A DNA stretch of 64,000 bases, from positions 62,001 through 126,000 of the forward strand of contig JBAZSJ010000005.1 in NCBI GenBank assembly GCA_041662485.1, given 5' to 3'. This DNA is from Rariglobus sp041662485 (lineage in GTDB: Bacteria > Verrucomicrobiota > Verrucomicrobiia > Opitutales > Opitutaceae). A program made the position numbers and the translations under genes. Numbering within the stretch: the first letter of the stretch is position 1; the number at the start of each line of letters is the position of its first letter. Below, piece by piece: positions 27,579 to 37,700 of this stretch. The notes beneath the pieces are model-generated. The model was given only the letters and a program-made list of their open reading frames with translations, had not been told where the DNA came from and made no database searches.

Positions 27579-27597
27579 CGCGCGGAAATGCCGCGCG
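27579..27597 (+). terminator. GC-rich stem-loop after araC gene
   Basis: Arms CGCGCGG and CCGCGCG pair perfectly around an AAATG loop, beginning 8 bp after the araC stop codon. There is no U-tract, so this is a candidate only. The ~180 bp from here to the vapC fragment contain no recognisable gene. Confidence 0.35.
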
Positions 27598-27780
27598 AAA
27601 CGGACTGGCAAGTTTTCCTGATGCAGGGCCGCGATGCATGGGGTCTGGCCGTGTTTTGTTAGTTTTCAGAGGTAGGCTGAATGCCGTAAACGGGCAATTA
27701 AGTCAGGGGGGCGATCCGACGCGCCACGAAATCAGGAAATCGGAAGGGCTCTTCCGGGACCGATGCGGTGAGGACAGAAC

Positions 27781-28080
27781 TTAGGCCCCTCCCAAGAAGG
27801 GATTCACGACGCGCACGCCTTCGTAATCCTGGCCGTGGTTGAGGTCTTCGGAGTAGAGCGTGTGGCAGCCAAGTTCGCGGGCGGCGGCGAGGATCGTGGC
27901 GTCCCCATGCGAGATTTGATAACGGCGTCGGAGCGCAACGGCTTCGACAATCAGTTCCCGCGTGATCGGCTGCACCGGAACATGGCTCGCCAGTTCAAGC
28001 GTGGCGTCGATATTGGCCTCGGTGAGGCCCAATGCCTTTTTCCGAAGAGCGTTGGCAATAAACTCCTGCAGGACCTGGGC
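27781..28080 (-). pseudogene. truncated duplicate of vapC (PIN-domain toxin, C-terminal part)
   Basis: The reading frame encodes the last ~100 residues of the VapC toxin found intact at 28262-28684, with near-identical DNA; a few substitutions include W to G in SH(W/G)DATILAAA and changes near the C-terminus. The similarity stops abruptly at about 28080, inside AQVLQEF, and is replaced by an 18-bp tandem repeat. The N-terminal part carrying the first catalytic aspartate (LDAN) is missing, so this copy cannot form a full PIN active site. An internal ATG at 28032 leaves an 83-codon frame. The copy's flank (GAAGGGCTCTTCCGGGAC at about 27742) is also duplicated at about 28214. Confidence 0.8.
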
Positions 28081-28116
28081 CGTCGAGCCGAAGGGGTCCG
28101 TCGAGCCGAAGGGGTC
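28081..28116. repeat. 18-bp perfect tandem repeat at duplication junction
   Basis: The unit CGTCGAGCCGAAGGGGTC is present twice in direct succession, exactly where the truncated vapC copy loses similarity to the intact gene. The second unit is followed by AGGCC. This marks the rearrangement breakpoint. Confidence 0.8.
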
Positions 28117-28261
28117 AGGCCGAGTATTGTTGTATCAGGAACGGATTCGCGCGGGGCGGCCTCGCGCGGGATCGAGCCAAGGAGTCGGGACGTTGTTTGT
28201 TGATTTTGGTAACCAGAAGGGCTCTTCCGGGACGATAGGTCAATGCGGTGACAGACTGAGC

Positions 28262-28684
28262 CTATCGACCGCCCTGGAAGGGATTCACGACGCGCACGCC
28301 TTCGTAATCCTGACCGTGGCTGAGGTCTTCGGAGTAGAGCGTGTGGCAGCCAAGTTCGCGGGCGGCGGCGAGGATCGTGGCGTCCCAATGCGAGATTTGA
28401 TAACGGCGTCGGAGCGCAACGGCTTCGACAATCAGTTCCCGCGTGATCGGCTGCACCGGCACATGGCTCGCCAGTTCGAGCGTGGCGTCGATATTGGCCT
28501 CGGTGAGGCCCAATGCCTTTTTCCGAAGAGCGTTGGCAATAAACTCCTGCAGGACCTGGGCGGAGAGGGCGAACCGCTCCTCAATCATCAGGGTCTGCGC
28601 GCGCTCCCGTTTTTCGGCATCGGCCGGGGCGGCCGAACTCGCGTAAAGCAGGATGTTCGCATCCAGAAAGACCTCAGCGCTCAT
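28262..28684 (-). CDS. vapC: VapC-like PIN-domain toxin ribonuclease
   Basis: A 140-residue PIN-domain protein. The acidic residues expected at the active site are visible: D in FLDANILLYA near the N-terminus, E in QEFIAN, D in SHWDATILAAA and D in LYSEDL. VapC toxins are Mg2+-dependent ribonucleases, usually of tRNA or rRNA, neutralised by VapB. The ATG overlaps the end of the antitoxin gene by 11 nt, so the two are translationally coupled. A truncated second copy of the 3' part lies just downstream. Confidence 0.9.
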   Translation of the reverse strand: MSAEVFLDANILLYASSAAPADAEKRERAQTLMIEERFALSAQVLQEFIANALRKKALGLTEANIDATLELASHVPVQPITRELIVEAVALRRRYQISHWDATILAAARELGCHTLYSEDLSHGQDYEGVRVVNPFQGGR

Positions 28685-28913
28685 AGATTTCCTCGCGCGT
28701 CAAAGGCACCATGGGCGCTTCATTGGAGGCCTGCATCCCCCGGAGCAGTCGTTTGACCGTGGCTTTGCGCTCGGTCTCCGCGTCGGGCAACGGGTGGCGC
28801 GTGGCGTAGTCCAAGCCCACGAGCACCAAATCCTTGAGAGTGGTTTTACGCTGGGCGGCAACGATTTTGGCACGATGCAGGAGTTCATCCGGCACATCAA
28901 TGGTCGTTCTCAT
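28674..28913 (-). CDS. vapB: VapB-like ribbon-helix-helix antitoxin
   Basis: A 79-residue antitoxin from the ATG at 28913. The N-terminus MRTTIDVPDELLHRAKIVA is a typical ribbon-helix-helix DNA-binding start, and the C-terminus (PLTREEIYER) is the toxin-binding tail. A longer frame back to 28958 would place 15 unrelated residues in front and cover the operator, so the internal start is preferred. VapB binds VapC and represses its own promoter; an inverted repeat lies 13 bp upstream. Confidence 0.88.
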   Translation of the reverse strand: MRTTIDVPDELLHRAKIVAAQRKTTLKDLVLVGLDYATRHPLPDAETERKATVKRLLRGMQASNEAPMVPLTREEIYER

Positions 28914-28926
28914 AGATGTGACGATA

Positions 28927-28946
28927 GCACATAAGCATAAATGTGC
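28927..28946 (-). promoter_or_regulatory. inverted repeat upstream of vapBC (candidate operator)
   Basis: GCACAT and ATGTGC form a perfect inverted repeat with an 8-nt AT-rich spacer, 13 bp before the vapB start codon, in a locally AT-rich stretch. The position fits VapB/VapBC autorepression. Confidence 0.5.
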
Positions 28947-28956
28947 AACACTGGTC

Positions 28957-29018
28957 ATCGGTAGGGCGCCACTCCGCTGGGCCGCCCCACCCTCCCTCGG
29001 CCGGCCCTGCGCTGACGC
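28957..29018. repeat. intergenic GC-rich repeat related to the 48.1-kb palindrome
   Basis: The segment begins GGTAGGGCGCC and contains CCGCTGGGCCG, the same elements (GGTAGGG ... CGCTGGGCCG) as the left arm of the palindromic element at 48132-48243. It fills the gap between araC (29019) and the vapBC promoter. Probably a degenerate member of a dispersed intergenic repeat family. Confidence 0.4.
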
Positions 29019-29906
29019 TCACTGCAGCCGGTGATCGTCCGCCTGCTCGCGAAAATCACGCGGCACTTTCCCCGTGCGATGGTAAAACCACTTCGTGAAA
29101 TGCGATGCCTGTTTGAACCCCAGGTTGTAACCGATTTCCTTGATCGAAATTGCCGACGTGCCGAGGCTGCGCATCGCCGCCTCTTCGCGCAGCTTTTCCC
29201 AATACTCGCGCGTGGTCGCGCCGAACTCACGATAGAATAAACGGTCGAGATGCGCGCGTCCCAGACCGCTCTCCCTCTGCAGCTTGTCGGCGGGGAACCC
29301 ATCATGCATCGGCCCCTCACACATACACTGCAGGACGCGCAACAGGCGTTCATCGCACTCCACCGCCTGGGAAAGACCCCGGCCGAGTTCCACCCAGACC
29401 GTCTTAAAATCCATCAACCACTGGTTGAAGTTTTTCTGAAACCCCATGTAAACATCGTAGCCGGTGATCTCCAATGAGAGCTCGCGGCGCACGTTGGGGA
29501 AATGCCGGTTGACGAGTTTGCACAACGCGGTGCCGGTCTTCGCGAGCTTGGGGAAATCCTTGTCGGAAAACACGCACGCATCCGCACCGAGAAACAAATT
29601 CTGCCCCGTGGGCCAATGGCTCTCAAAATGCACCGACAGGATGTGCGCATCCCCGGAAAACGTCTGGCTCGATGTAGCCTGCGGCGAAATCATCCATTGA
29701 CCCGCCTTGGCCTTCCACGTCTTGCCTTCCGAGCGCACCTCCACCGAACCTTTGCGGAGCAGCCAGGCCCAGTAACCTTTGCGGTGATCCGAGGTCGTGT
29801 TCAGCGACTCCTCGGCGACCGGGCCGTCATAGGTCCAGAGCAACTCGTTCTGCAGACTGGACCAGCGGTGCAACGAGACGCGACCGGAGAGCGGCGAAGG
29901 GGTCAT
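29019..29906 (-). CDS. AraC-family transcriptional regulator
   Basis: A 295-residue regulator with an N-terminal cupin-like domain (AGQWMISPQATSSQTFSGD, HILSVHFESHW) and a C-terminal AraC DNA-binding domain: LQRESGLGRAHLDRLFYREF for the first helix-turn-helix and ISIKEIGYNLGFKQASHFTK for the second. It lies downstream of the small secreted protein on the same strand, 56 bp after its stop, and could be the last gene of the lacZ-Verru_Chthon operon or have its own promoter. The target is unknown; the nearby LacZ, GH16 and PEP-CTERM genes are candidates. Confidence 0.88.
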   Translation of the reverse strand: MTPSPLSGRVSLHRWSSLQNELLWTYDGPVAEESLNTTSDHRKGYWAWLLRKGSVEVRSEGKTWKAKAGQWMISPQATSSQTFSGDAHILSVHFESHWPTGQNLFLGADACVFSDKDFPKLAKTGTALCKLVNRHFPNVRRELSLEITGYDVYMGFQKNFNQWLMDFKTVWVELGRGLSQAVECDERLLRVLQCMCEGPMHDGFPADKLQRESGLGRAHLDRLFYREFGATTREYWEKLREEAAMRSLGTSAISIKEIGYNLGFKQASHFTKWFYHRTGKVPRDFREQADDHRLQ

Positions 29907-29962
29907 ATCAGGAAGAGATAAATATTAAAGCCATCGCCACAACCCCATTTGGCGCGGCCCGT

Positions 29963-30679
29963 TTACGGCGCGGCCACGGTGTCGCGGATCACGAACAAAC
30001 TCAGCGGCCTCACCTTGAGATCCTTTTCCTCCTCCTCCGGAGAGCGCGCCAGCCGACCCGGATCGGCGATGAACGCGGTCACGCGCTCGTTGGACGCGAC
30101 CGGCAGGCCGTTCATAAGAGCGAGTTTCCACTGGCCGTTCGTCTGCACTTCCACGGCGATCCGGATGCCCACGCCTCCTTTTTTGGCGGTCACGATCCGT
30201 TCGGCCCCGACCGCGCAAACTTCGGTCTGACCGTTGCAATTCAACGCGAGCGTGCGGCCGGCGAGATTGACGAAACGCACCGAACCGGCCGCGGGGCGTC
30301 CGGGTTCGTCGGCCAGCACCGTCGCTCCATATTGGCCGTTCTTATCCAGCCAGACGACGATCAGGTTTTTTTTGGGCGGAAGATTCAGGGCAAGCTCCGC
30401 GATCGGCACCTTGCCCCGTTTGCCTTCGATCATCGTCGGTATAAACAACACGAGTTTCGGTGCGCCGGTGTAAAGCTGCGGCGGAGTGAGCGCCCCGCGG
30501 TGCAGCGGCAGCGGTTGCTCCTTCCCCTTGATCTCATAAAAAACATCCGGGAAATCCCGGTTCCACGCGATGGCGCGAAACTCGACGGGCGGTTCCTTCG
30601 GCGCGACGGGAGCTTGCGCGCGGCCGGGGACGGCCGCAGCCAGTAAACAGAGCAACAAGAGGGCGGGTTTAAATGTCAT
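29963..30679 (-). CDS. small secreted protein of unknown function
   Basis: About 238 residues from the ATG at 30679, which begins a signal peptide (ALLLLCLLAAAVPGRAQA). The mature part looks all-beta, with no family recognised. An acidic stretch (EEEEKD) lies near the C-terminus. Its start overlaps the end of the giant Verru_Chthon-like gene by 11 nt, so it is translationally coupled and probably works with that protein, perhaps as an accessory of a pilus or pseudopilus-like assembly. The role is inferred from coupling alone. Confidence 0.65.
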   Translation of the reverse strand: MTFKPALLLLCLLAAAVPGRAQAPVAPKEPPVEFRAIAWNRDFPDVFYEIKGKEQPLPLHRGALTPPQLYTGAPKLVLFIPTMIEGKRGKVPIAELALNLPPKKNLIVVWLDKNGQYGATVLADEPGRPAAGSVRFVNLAGRTLALNCNGQTEVCAVGAERIVTAKKGGVGIRIAVEVQTNGQWKLALMNGLPVASNERVTAFIADPGRLARSPEEEEKDLKVRPLSLFVIRDTVAAP

Positions 30680-33600
30680 CGGGAGAAAGCCAGCGGAATG
30701 AAACGATGCGGAATCGGCGTCCAAAAGCCTGGTTCGTCGCGCCGGCGGCGGAAGGGAGCACGCTCGGCCTCACCGCCGTGTCCACGTAATCGGCTTCGCG
30801 TTGCACCACCGCTTCGCACCAAGCCCGTCCCGTAACCACCGGCGCGGCCGGCGCCGCCGGTGAATTGACCGGATCAACCGTCTCGCCATAGACGCGGATC
30901 ACAAACGTATCCGAGCGGGCCGACAGCGACGGAGCGATCGCCTGCAAAAGATCGGCCTGACTCAACCAGCCGGGCGCGCCCATGTAGGTGCCAAGGCCCG
31001 AACCGGCCCCCGTCGGCATCAGGTCGTAGTCGGGATAGATGGCGCGGTTGTTGGCGAGGCGCACGGCATTCGTTTCCAGCGCCAACGAGAGGGCGGCCGT
31101 ATTGAGATTGGCGTTGATGCCGGAGCGATCGATGGCCTGCTGAAGCGCGCCGGCAAGCCCCGTGTCGGCCACGGCATCGCCTGCGGCGTTGGCGGCCGTA
31201 AGGTTGCGATTCACGAACTGCGACAACGACAGAAACGGCCCGCGGGCTTTCACCTGCGCGACGATCTGCACGGCGAGCGCCGATATCTGGGCATCTGTAA
31301 GCGTGCGGAATCCGGTATAGGTGTTTTCCTGCGTATGCGGATTGGAGGGAAGGACGTTTTGCGCGCCGCCCGGCTGCCGGATGGAACGGGCGAAGGGCGT
31401 GAGTTCGGGATCGGCGGCGGTCGTGCTCACGCCCAGTCCGCGCAGACCGGAGAGCAGCGCGGTCCACGCCTCCACCGAGGTCGAGTTCACGTTGAAGGCG
31501 CCGTTGGCCAGCATATGCGCGGCGGGCACGCGGCCGTTCTCGCCGAGGCCAAGAGATCCGGGAACCGGCACGACGGCGGACGCATCCGCACCGCGGAGTT
31601 GCCCGAGCGTGGGCGTGCCCCCCGCATACGCCATCCGCCGGTTGGCGGGCAAGGGCGCGGTCGTCGTGGCGCTGCCGGCCGCCGGGCGCACCGTGGAGAA
31701 AAACCACGAGTCCCAAAGTGCCGCGTTGATCAGGTAACTCATATCGTAGCGGCGGATCATCGTGTTCTTGGGAAGATCCGGCACATACCCGGGATAACGA
31801 GGCGTATCGCCCAAGGCGGTCGCACTGGTGTTCTCCCAACGGCTGAAAAGAATCGCCCGTGAGTTTTCCACGGGATCGGTGCGGCTGCTGTCGCGCTTCA
31901 CCAGCCGGTTATACCACGAATTGCCCAAGACGCCGCCGGGCTGGCTGTTGACCCCTAGGGCCTCGTCGTCACCCGTGAGATCCGCATGTTGCAACTGACC
32001 CAGGGAAAGCAGTGGAATTTCGTCAGCCGTCCCGGCCGAGGGCGCATCGAAGAGCACCAGTTTTCCCTGGGGCTCCGTGCGCAGCGGCGAGCCGATCTCA
32101 CCTTGCCCCCAAGCCGCCTGGATCGGGTTGCCCGGGTCGAGATCATTCGTGAAGGAACTGGCATCCACAAAGGCGTCAAAGTTAGCCGGGGACAGTATCG
32201 AGGCGGCGATGTAGGGGTTCGTGCCGCTCCCGGTGTTATACCAGGCCGCGTTGGATTGGCGACTTCCCGCAAGATTGCGCTCCGCATAGACGGCGGTGTT
32301 TCGATAGCTCAGCACGCGGTTGTGCAGGACTCCGCTGATCGGTGTTGGCGAAGACTTAAACACGTCGCTGATGAACGTATGACTGGGCAGCATCCGGTTT
32401 AGCAGGGTATCCCAAACGATGCCGCCGACGGGCCCCAGTGATTGCAAGACGGCGCCGGGTCTTCCGGGCATCGTAAGCGTGTAATCCCAATTCGCCGCAA
32501 AAGCCCCCTGGTCGCTCGTGATCGTCAGACCCGCCCGGAAAAAACTGTCGACCGTGAACATCGAGGGTGAAAATACCGAGGCGTCACTCAAGTAATGCGG
32601 ATTACACATGTGCGTGTAATAGGTCGGCGCGATGCTGGTCATCTTCTGGAGCGCGACGACCGTCGTGGAAACACCGCCGATCATCTCGGTGCTCACGTTT
32701 CCTGGATTAATCTGGTAGGCCCTCGCCTGTCCCGGATCCAAATCAAGCAGACCTCCCGGCAGGCGGAACACCACGTTATCCAACACGCCGGGATACCCCG
32801 CGTCAGGATCGACGGGACCGTCTCCGTCGGCGGGAACCGGGAATTTCAGGATCGGATAGTAATGATGGAAGACCGTGTTTCCGGCGTCCTTCAACGTCTG
32901 GGGCAAAGTGCCGGGATCAACATAGTCCATTACCAACGGCGGTGCCGTCGGGGCGGCCGTGGTGCCGGAAGTCGGGAAGTTGAGGCTGTCGCCCTGGCGT
33001 CGTGTAAACACGCTGCTGATCTCCTTCTTGGACGGATCAGACGGTTTGGTTCTCACGAAATTACAGATCAGCCCCAGTTCCTCGCCGCGGAATTTGGCGG
33101 ACGTGTGTCGGTTGGGGTGAAGCGCGATGCGATAGTCCATGCCTGACGGCGCCGTTAACCTGCGGCTGTAGGGATTGCCCAGCACCACGATGATCGCGGT
33201 GTCGATGGACGGGCCCGCCTTCAGCGAAAACATCATCCGTGATTCCAGGATCACCGGCGTGATCGCGGCCTGCACCTTCACCGGAATCACGCTCAAATCA
33301 ACGGCGGGCTGCACCTCAAGATCGGTCGGGGTGTCATATGCCAGCTTGTAGTAGGACTTAAGCTGGTCCCACTTCGGCCCGAGCCGCGGACTCACGTTGA
33401 GTGTCGTGAAATTGAGCCCTCCGTTGGCCGTGGTCTCGGAAAACAGCGAAGGACTCGCGGCGTAGAATGAACCTGGAAAATTCGACACGGGCGTGGCCCC
33501 GTCGGGCAGGATGGCGCGTCCGGCGAGAAAGGTGTCGCCCGAGTTTGCGTCGAGGTGGAACGTCAGGTCGCGCCGCAAACCGCCGAACTGCGAATCCGCC

Positions 33601-34685
33601 AGCACGCCATACGAGTAGGTCGTGAGATCGTGAAAATTCCTTTGCAGCGCGGTGGTGGTCACGGCGGGCGCCGCCAGCCGGATGCCTGCCGGAGTGAGCG
33701 TGTTGCCCACGCCGAGGTAGAGCGCACTGGTGGCGGACGTCGCGGCGAGCGGATAATTCGTGTCGCCAAACGCAGTGATGCGCTCGATGCCGTTGCGTTG
33801 CGCGGCCAATAAGCGGTAGCGGCTGTCACGGCTGTTCGTAGATGTGCCGCTGTCGGGCGTGGCGTTGGAGATGTAAGCGTCGGGCAGGTTATATTTGGCC
33901 TTCACGCCTTCGTCACCCACCCACCAGGCGTAGCGCCCCACCCTCGCGGGGCCGGAAAGTCCCGGGACCGCGCTGGAGTTGATCGTGACCAACGGCGCGA
34001 CCACGAAGGCATCAACATTCGCTCCCGCCGTTTTCCCGCCAACCAGCAGAACGGCCGATTGATTGCTGTTCGCATTATCTCTGATGAGCAGATCAGCCGT
34101 CGCCGTGGCCGAGGTCGAAAGGGATCCGCCGCTGGAAAAGGTCACGGCCCCGGAGGGTTTGAACGTCGTGTCCGCCGCCACCGCCGGCGCGCTGATGTGG
34201 CCGTCCGCCGCAGTGGTCACAGTCGGGCCGTTTTCGTTGCCGCTCACCAGCCAGCGCAACAACACGGGCTGCGGTGCGGCGGTAAAAATGCCGTCGGGCG
34301 CGGATTTGTTTCCCCACACGCCGGTCCAATGGCGAGTGCCGTTGGCGGTCGCGCCCAGGCCGTTGTCGGCGGTGTTGGCGGCCATGATTGCGGTCGCACT
34401 CTCACCCAAAACCGCCGTCGCGGTCGTGCGTTGGTCGGGGCCGGCGGCCTTCTGTAATTCGCCCAAAGCGATGTTCAGCGCCATGAGCGCGTTTTGCCGC
34501 GCCTGCGCCAGTTGCTGGCCGTTGGCCGCAACCTGCGTCTCCACGCGCGTCAGCGCGGCCAGCGACACCAGCAGCAACACCAGAAACGCGAGCAGCGTGA
34601 TGGTGATGAGCAGGGCAAAACCGGACTGCGCGCGACGAGTCGGGCAAGGTCGGAAAAAGCGGGAACGGCGGGGTGATGACGACAT
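30669..34685 (-). CDS. Verru_Chthon cassette protein A-like giant pilin-type protein
   Basis: About 1338 residues from the ATG at 34685. The N-terminus has a short basic leader ending CPTRRAQSGFALLITITLLA and a long hydrophobic helix (LAFLVLLLVSLAALTRVE), the PilX / type IV pilin-like signature with QTQVAANGQ-type continuation. The remainder is a large, mostly beta and Ser/Thr/Gly-rich extracellular region. Size, leader and N-terminal block (ALNIALGELQKAAGPDQRTT) match Verru_Chthon cassette protein A, known from Verrucomicrobia and thought to be processed by a prepilin peptidase. The usual B, C and D partners are not in the window. It starts 17 bp after lacZ on the same strand and overlaps the next gene by 11 nt. 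Confidence 0.75.
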   Translation of the reverse strand: MSSSPRRSRFFRPCPTRRAQSGFALLITITLLAFLVLLLVSLAALTRVETQVAANGQQLAQARQNALMALNIALGELQKAAGPDQRTTATAVLGESATAIMAANTADNGLGATANGTRHWTGVWGNKSAPDGIFTAAPQPVLLRWLVSGNENGPTVTTAADGHISAPAVAADTTFKPSGAVTFSSGGSLSTSATATADLLIRDNANSNQSAVLLVGGKTAGANVDAFVVAPLVTINSSAVPGLSGPARVGRYAWWVGDEGVKAKYNLPDAYISNATPDSGTSTNSRDSRYRLLAAQRNGIERITAFGDTNYPLAATSATSALYLGVGNTLTPAGIRLAAPAVTTTALQRNFHDLTTYSYGVLADSQFGGLRRDLTFHLDANSGDTFLAGRAILPDGATPVSNFPGSFYAASPSLFSETTANGGLNFTTLNVSPRLGPKWDQLKSYYKLAYDTPTDLEVQPAVDLSVIPVKVQAAITPVILESRMMFSLKAGPSIDTAIIVVLGNPYSRRLTAPSGMDYRIALHPNRHTSAKFRGEELGLICNFVRTKPSDPSKKEISSVFTRRQGDSLNFPTSGTTAAPTAPPLVMDYVDPGTLPQTLKDAGNTVFHHYYPILKFPVPADGDGPVDPDAGYPGVLDNVVFRLPGGLLDLDPGQARAYQINPGNVSTEMIGGVSTTVVALQKMTSIAPTYYTHMCNPHYLSDASVFSPSMFTVDSFFRAGLTITSDQGAFAANWDYTLTMPGRPGAVLQSLGPVGGIVWDTLLNRMLPSHTFISDVFKSSPTPISGVLHNRVLSYRNTAVYAERNLAGSRQSNAAWYNTGSGTNPYIAASILSPANFDAFVDASSFTNDLDPGNPIQAAWGQGEIGSPLRTEPQGKLVLFDAPSAGTADEIPLLSLGQLQHADLTGDDEALGVNSQPGGVLGNSWYNRLVKRDSSRTDPVENSRAILFSRWENTSATALGDTPRYPGYVPDLPKNTMIRRYDMSYLINAALWDSWFFSTVRPAAGSATTTAPLPANRRMAYAGGTPTLGQLRGADASAVVPVPGSLGLGENGRVPAAHMLANGAFNVNSTSVEAWTALLSGLRGLGVSTTAADPELTPFARSIRQPGGAQNVLPSNPHTQENTYTGFRTLTDAQISALAVQIVAQVKARGPFLSLSQFVNRNLTAANAAGDAVADTGLAGALQQAIDRSGINANLNTAALSLALETNAVRLANNRAIYPDYDLMPTGAGSGLGTYMGAPGWLSQADLLQAIAPSLSARSDTFVIRVYGETVDPVNSPAAPAAPVVTGRAWCEAVVQREADYVDTAVRPSVLPSAAGATNQAFGRRFRIVSFRWLSPDDI

Positions 34686-34702
34686 GAACAAGGGGTTTCC
34701 GG

Positions 34703-37700
34703 CTAGGGGTGCGGAGAAGAAAAGCTCAGCGAGTAAGACCAAGTGTGACGGCCGAGCGGGACTTGATACCGGGGCAGCGTCGCGGGGCCGCAGCTGCCCG
34801 TGCCCACTCCGGAGTGCAGATAATCGAGACTCAGGATCGTCTCTGCGCGCGGCTTCAGTTGATGGGTGTGCGTGGACTGGAAAAGATCGTCCGCCGTGAA
34901 GTGGCTGGCGGAAAACTCCAGCGGTCCGCGTGCATCGACGCGCACGCCGGCACGCGACGACCGCAGGGCAAGCCAACGAACGTCGCTGTGGTTGCCGTGC
35001 TCCTGCGGCAGGATGTAGGGCACGTATTGATCCGTCACCGTCGAGCGATAGAGATCAATCAGCGTGGAGCGATTCCGGTCGCGGTAGTTTTCGTGCGGAC
35101 CGCGTCCATACCATTCGAGCTTCTCGAATCCGGCGGGCAGCGTCAGCACGACGCCGAGGCGCGGCAGCGCGGGCAGTCGGCGGTCGGCCTCGAAGCGGTT
35201 TTCAATTTCGACACGGCCGTCAGGATAAATGCGCCAGAGCTGGCGGTGATGGACCACCCGGGGATGCGCGGGACTGGCGGCGGTGTGGTCGAGGCGCAGT
35301 TCGACCGCGCCATCGGCGGCCAGGCGCGCGACGGAACGCGCGGCCATCAGTTCGAGCCGGTCGAGGCCCGCCGCCTGCCAGAGGCCTAGCGGCTTTTTAT
35401 CCTGACCGGTCCAGCCCTTGATGCCGTCGTTGTCGGTCGCGGCGCGCCAGACTTGCAGACGCGGACCGGCCAGCAGCACGTCCTCGCCCTGCCAGTTCAC
35501 ACCCGTCACCAGACCGGTGCCGGAAGACACGTTGAGACGCAGCGAGGCGTTGCCGATCACCAGGCCGCCGGCGGTGCGTTCGATGGAGAGCGGATCGCCG
35601 GCGGGGCGCGGGCGGGCGCGGGCGGCGCGAGCCGGCTTGCGGGCGAGCAAGACCTGGTCCCAGGCCACCAGATGGCCGGCCGGGCACCACGCGTTTTTTT
35701 GCGCCGAGGAAAACGCAACGTGCAGAAAGGCTTCCTCGCCGGACTTGAGCGCGAGACGCGGGAGTTTCAGCGCGACCTTGCCGGTGGTCTGCGGCGCGAT
35801 GTTGAGCCGGGGCAACTTGCCCTCGGCGACCGTGCGGCCATCCACCGCGAGTCGCCACGCACCGCGCAACCAACCCAGCGAGGCGAAGTCCTGGCGGTTT
35901 TTCACGGTGAGCACGCCGTTCTTCCATCCTGTCATCTTCACGGGTTGCGCGAGGTGCTTGAACTCGGCGAGCGCGGGATGCGGGGTGCGATCAGGCCACA
36001 CCATGCCGTCACAGCAGAAATTGAGGTCGTTGGGCGTGTCGCCGAAATCGCCGCCGTAGGCCCAGTAGGCGCGGCCATCGGAGGTGGTTTGACGGAGGCC
36101 GTGATCAATCCACTCCCAGATGAATCCGCCCTGCAGTCCGGGGTATTTCTCGAAGAGGTCGTAGTAGTCCGCGAGCGAGCCGTTGCTGTTGCCCATCGCG
36201 TGGGAGTATTCGCACAGGATCATCGGACGCCGTTGATCGGGGTGATCAGGATTGGTCGCCCAGGCGATCATGCGCTCCAGCGAAGGATACATCGGCGCGA
36301 CGATGTCGGTGGCATGATGGCCGTTCGCCAAATCGTGCGCGGGCGTCGTGAGCTTGCCCTCGGGTGTATTCCAAAGCGCGGCTTCGTAGTGCAGCGGGCG
36401 ACTCGGGTCGTAGGAACGAATCCAGCCCGCCATGGCGTCATGGTTGGCACCGTAACCGCTCTCGTTCCCGAGCGACCAGAGAATGACCGACGGGTGGTTT
36501 TTGTCGCGCTCGACCATGCGCACGGCGCGTTCCAAAAATGCCGATGCGTAGCGCCGGTCGTGGCTTATTTGGTGGAAGTAGTCGTGCGACTCGAGGTTGG
36601 CCTCGTCGATGACGTAGAGCCCGAGTTCGTCGCACAGGTCGAGCCAGTGCGGGTCGTTCGGATAGTGGGCGCAACGGACGGCGTTGAAATTGTGGCGCTT
36701 CATCAACTCCGCATCAAGCCGCAGCGTCTCGCGGTCGAGCGCCTTGCCCTTGGTCTCATGGTGATCGTGGCGGTTGACGCCGTGAATCAGCACACGGCGG
36801 CCGTTAACCAGCAACATGCGGTCGCGCACTTCGATGGAGCGGAAACCGACACGCGCGGATGTGTGCTCGACCGCACGACCGGCGGGATCTTTGAGCGTAA
36901 CGACGAGGGTGTAGAGATTGGGCGTCTCGGCGGACCAGAGCGCGGGCCGCTTCACCGCCTCGTCGAAACGCACTTCCATGCGCGTGGCCGCGCCGTGGCG
37001 GCCGACGGGCACCTCGGACTGGAGCGACCGGCCGAACACCGCGCGACCGGACGGGGCGAACAGTTGCGCGGCGACCGTCCAACCGGTCTCGGGCTGGCGG
37101 GGGAATGTCACGCGCACGGTCGCCTTGAGCCGGCCGTCGCGGTAATCGTTGTCGAGTTCACCGCGCGCAAAGACGTCGGCGATGTGGACCGCTTCGGTCG
37201 AGTAGAGAAACACCTCGCGATGCAGTCCGCCCAGCCACCACTGGTCCTGATCCTCGATAAACGAGGCGTCGGACCACTTCACGACCACGGCCACCACCGT
37301 GTTGAGCACGCCGGGCGTAACGAAATCCGTGATGTCAAATTCCGACGGCAATCGCGTGTCCTTGCCCATACCCACGGCACGTCCGTTGACGTAAACATAG
37401 AGCACGCTCTCCGCCCCGCCGAAGTGGATCACCACACGCCGGCCCGACCATTCGCCCGGGATCATGACGTTGCGTGCGTAGATCCCCGTCGGATTGCGCT
37501 CGGGCACCGCAGGCGGTTCGTCGGGAAACGGCATCGCCACGTTGGTGTAGTGAGGTTTCCCATACCCTTGCAGCGGCCAGTTGCCCGGAACCGTGACCTC
37601 ATCCCAGTTGGCGCGATCCGTATCAGCCGCCATGTCGGCCGGACAAACCGCCTCCGGGCGGTCGGCCAGCCGGAAGCTCCACTCCCCGTCCAATGACTGA

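Noticed and set aside
27742..28563. CRISPR array or integron-like array
   Set aside because: There are only two copies of a long, coding unit and one short tandem repeat; no regular spacers.
28834..29034. Short plus-strand frame across the vapB start
   Set aside because: It covers the vapB promoter and operator and shows no conserved sequence.
29925..29965. Terminator at the GGCCGCGCC repeats after the small secreted protein gene
   Set aside because: The two GGCCGCGCC copies are direct, not inverted, so they do not form a hairpin with each other.
35453..37696. Plus-strand open frame opposite lacZ
   Set aside because: Antisense shadow; LacZ motifs on the minus strand are unambiguous.
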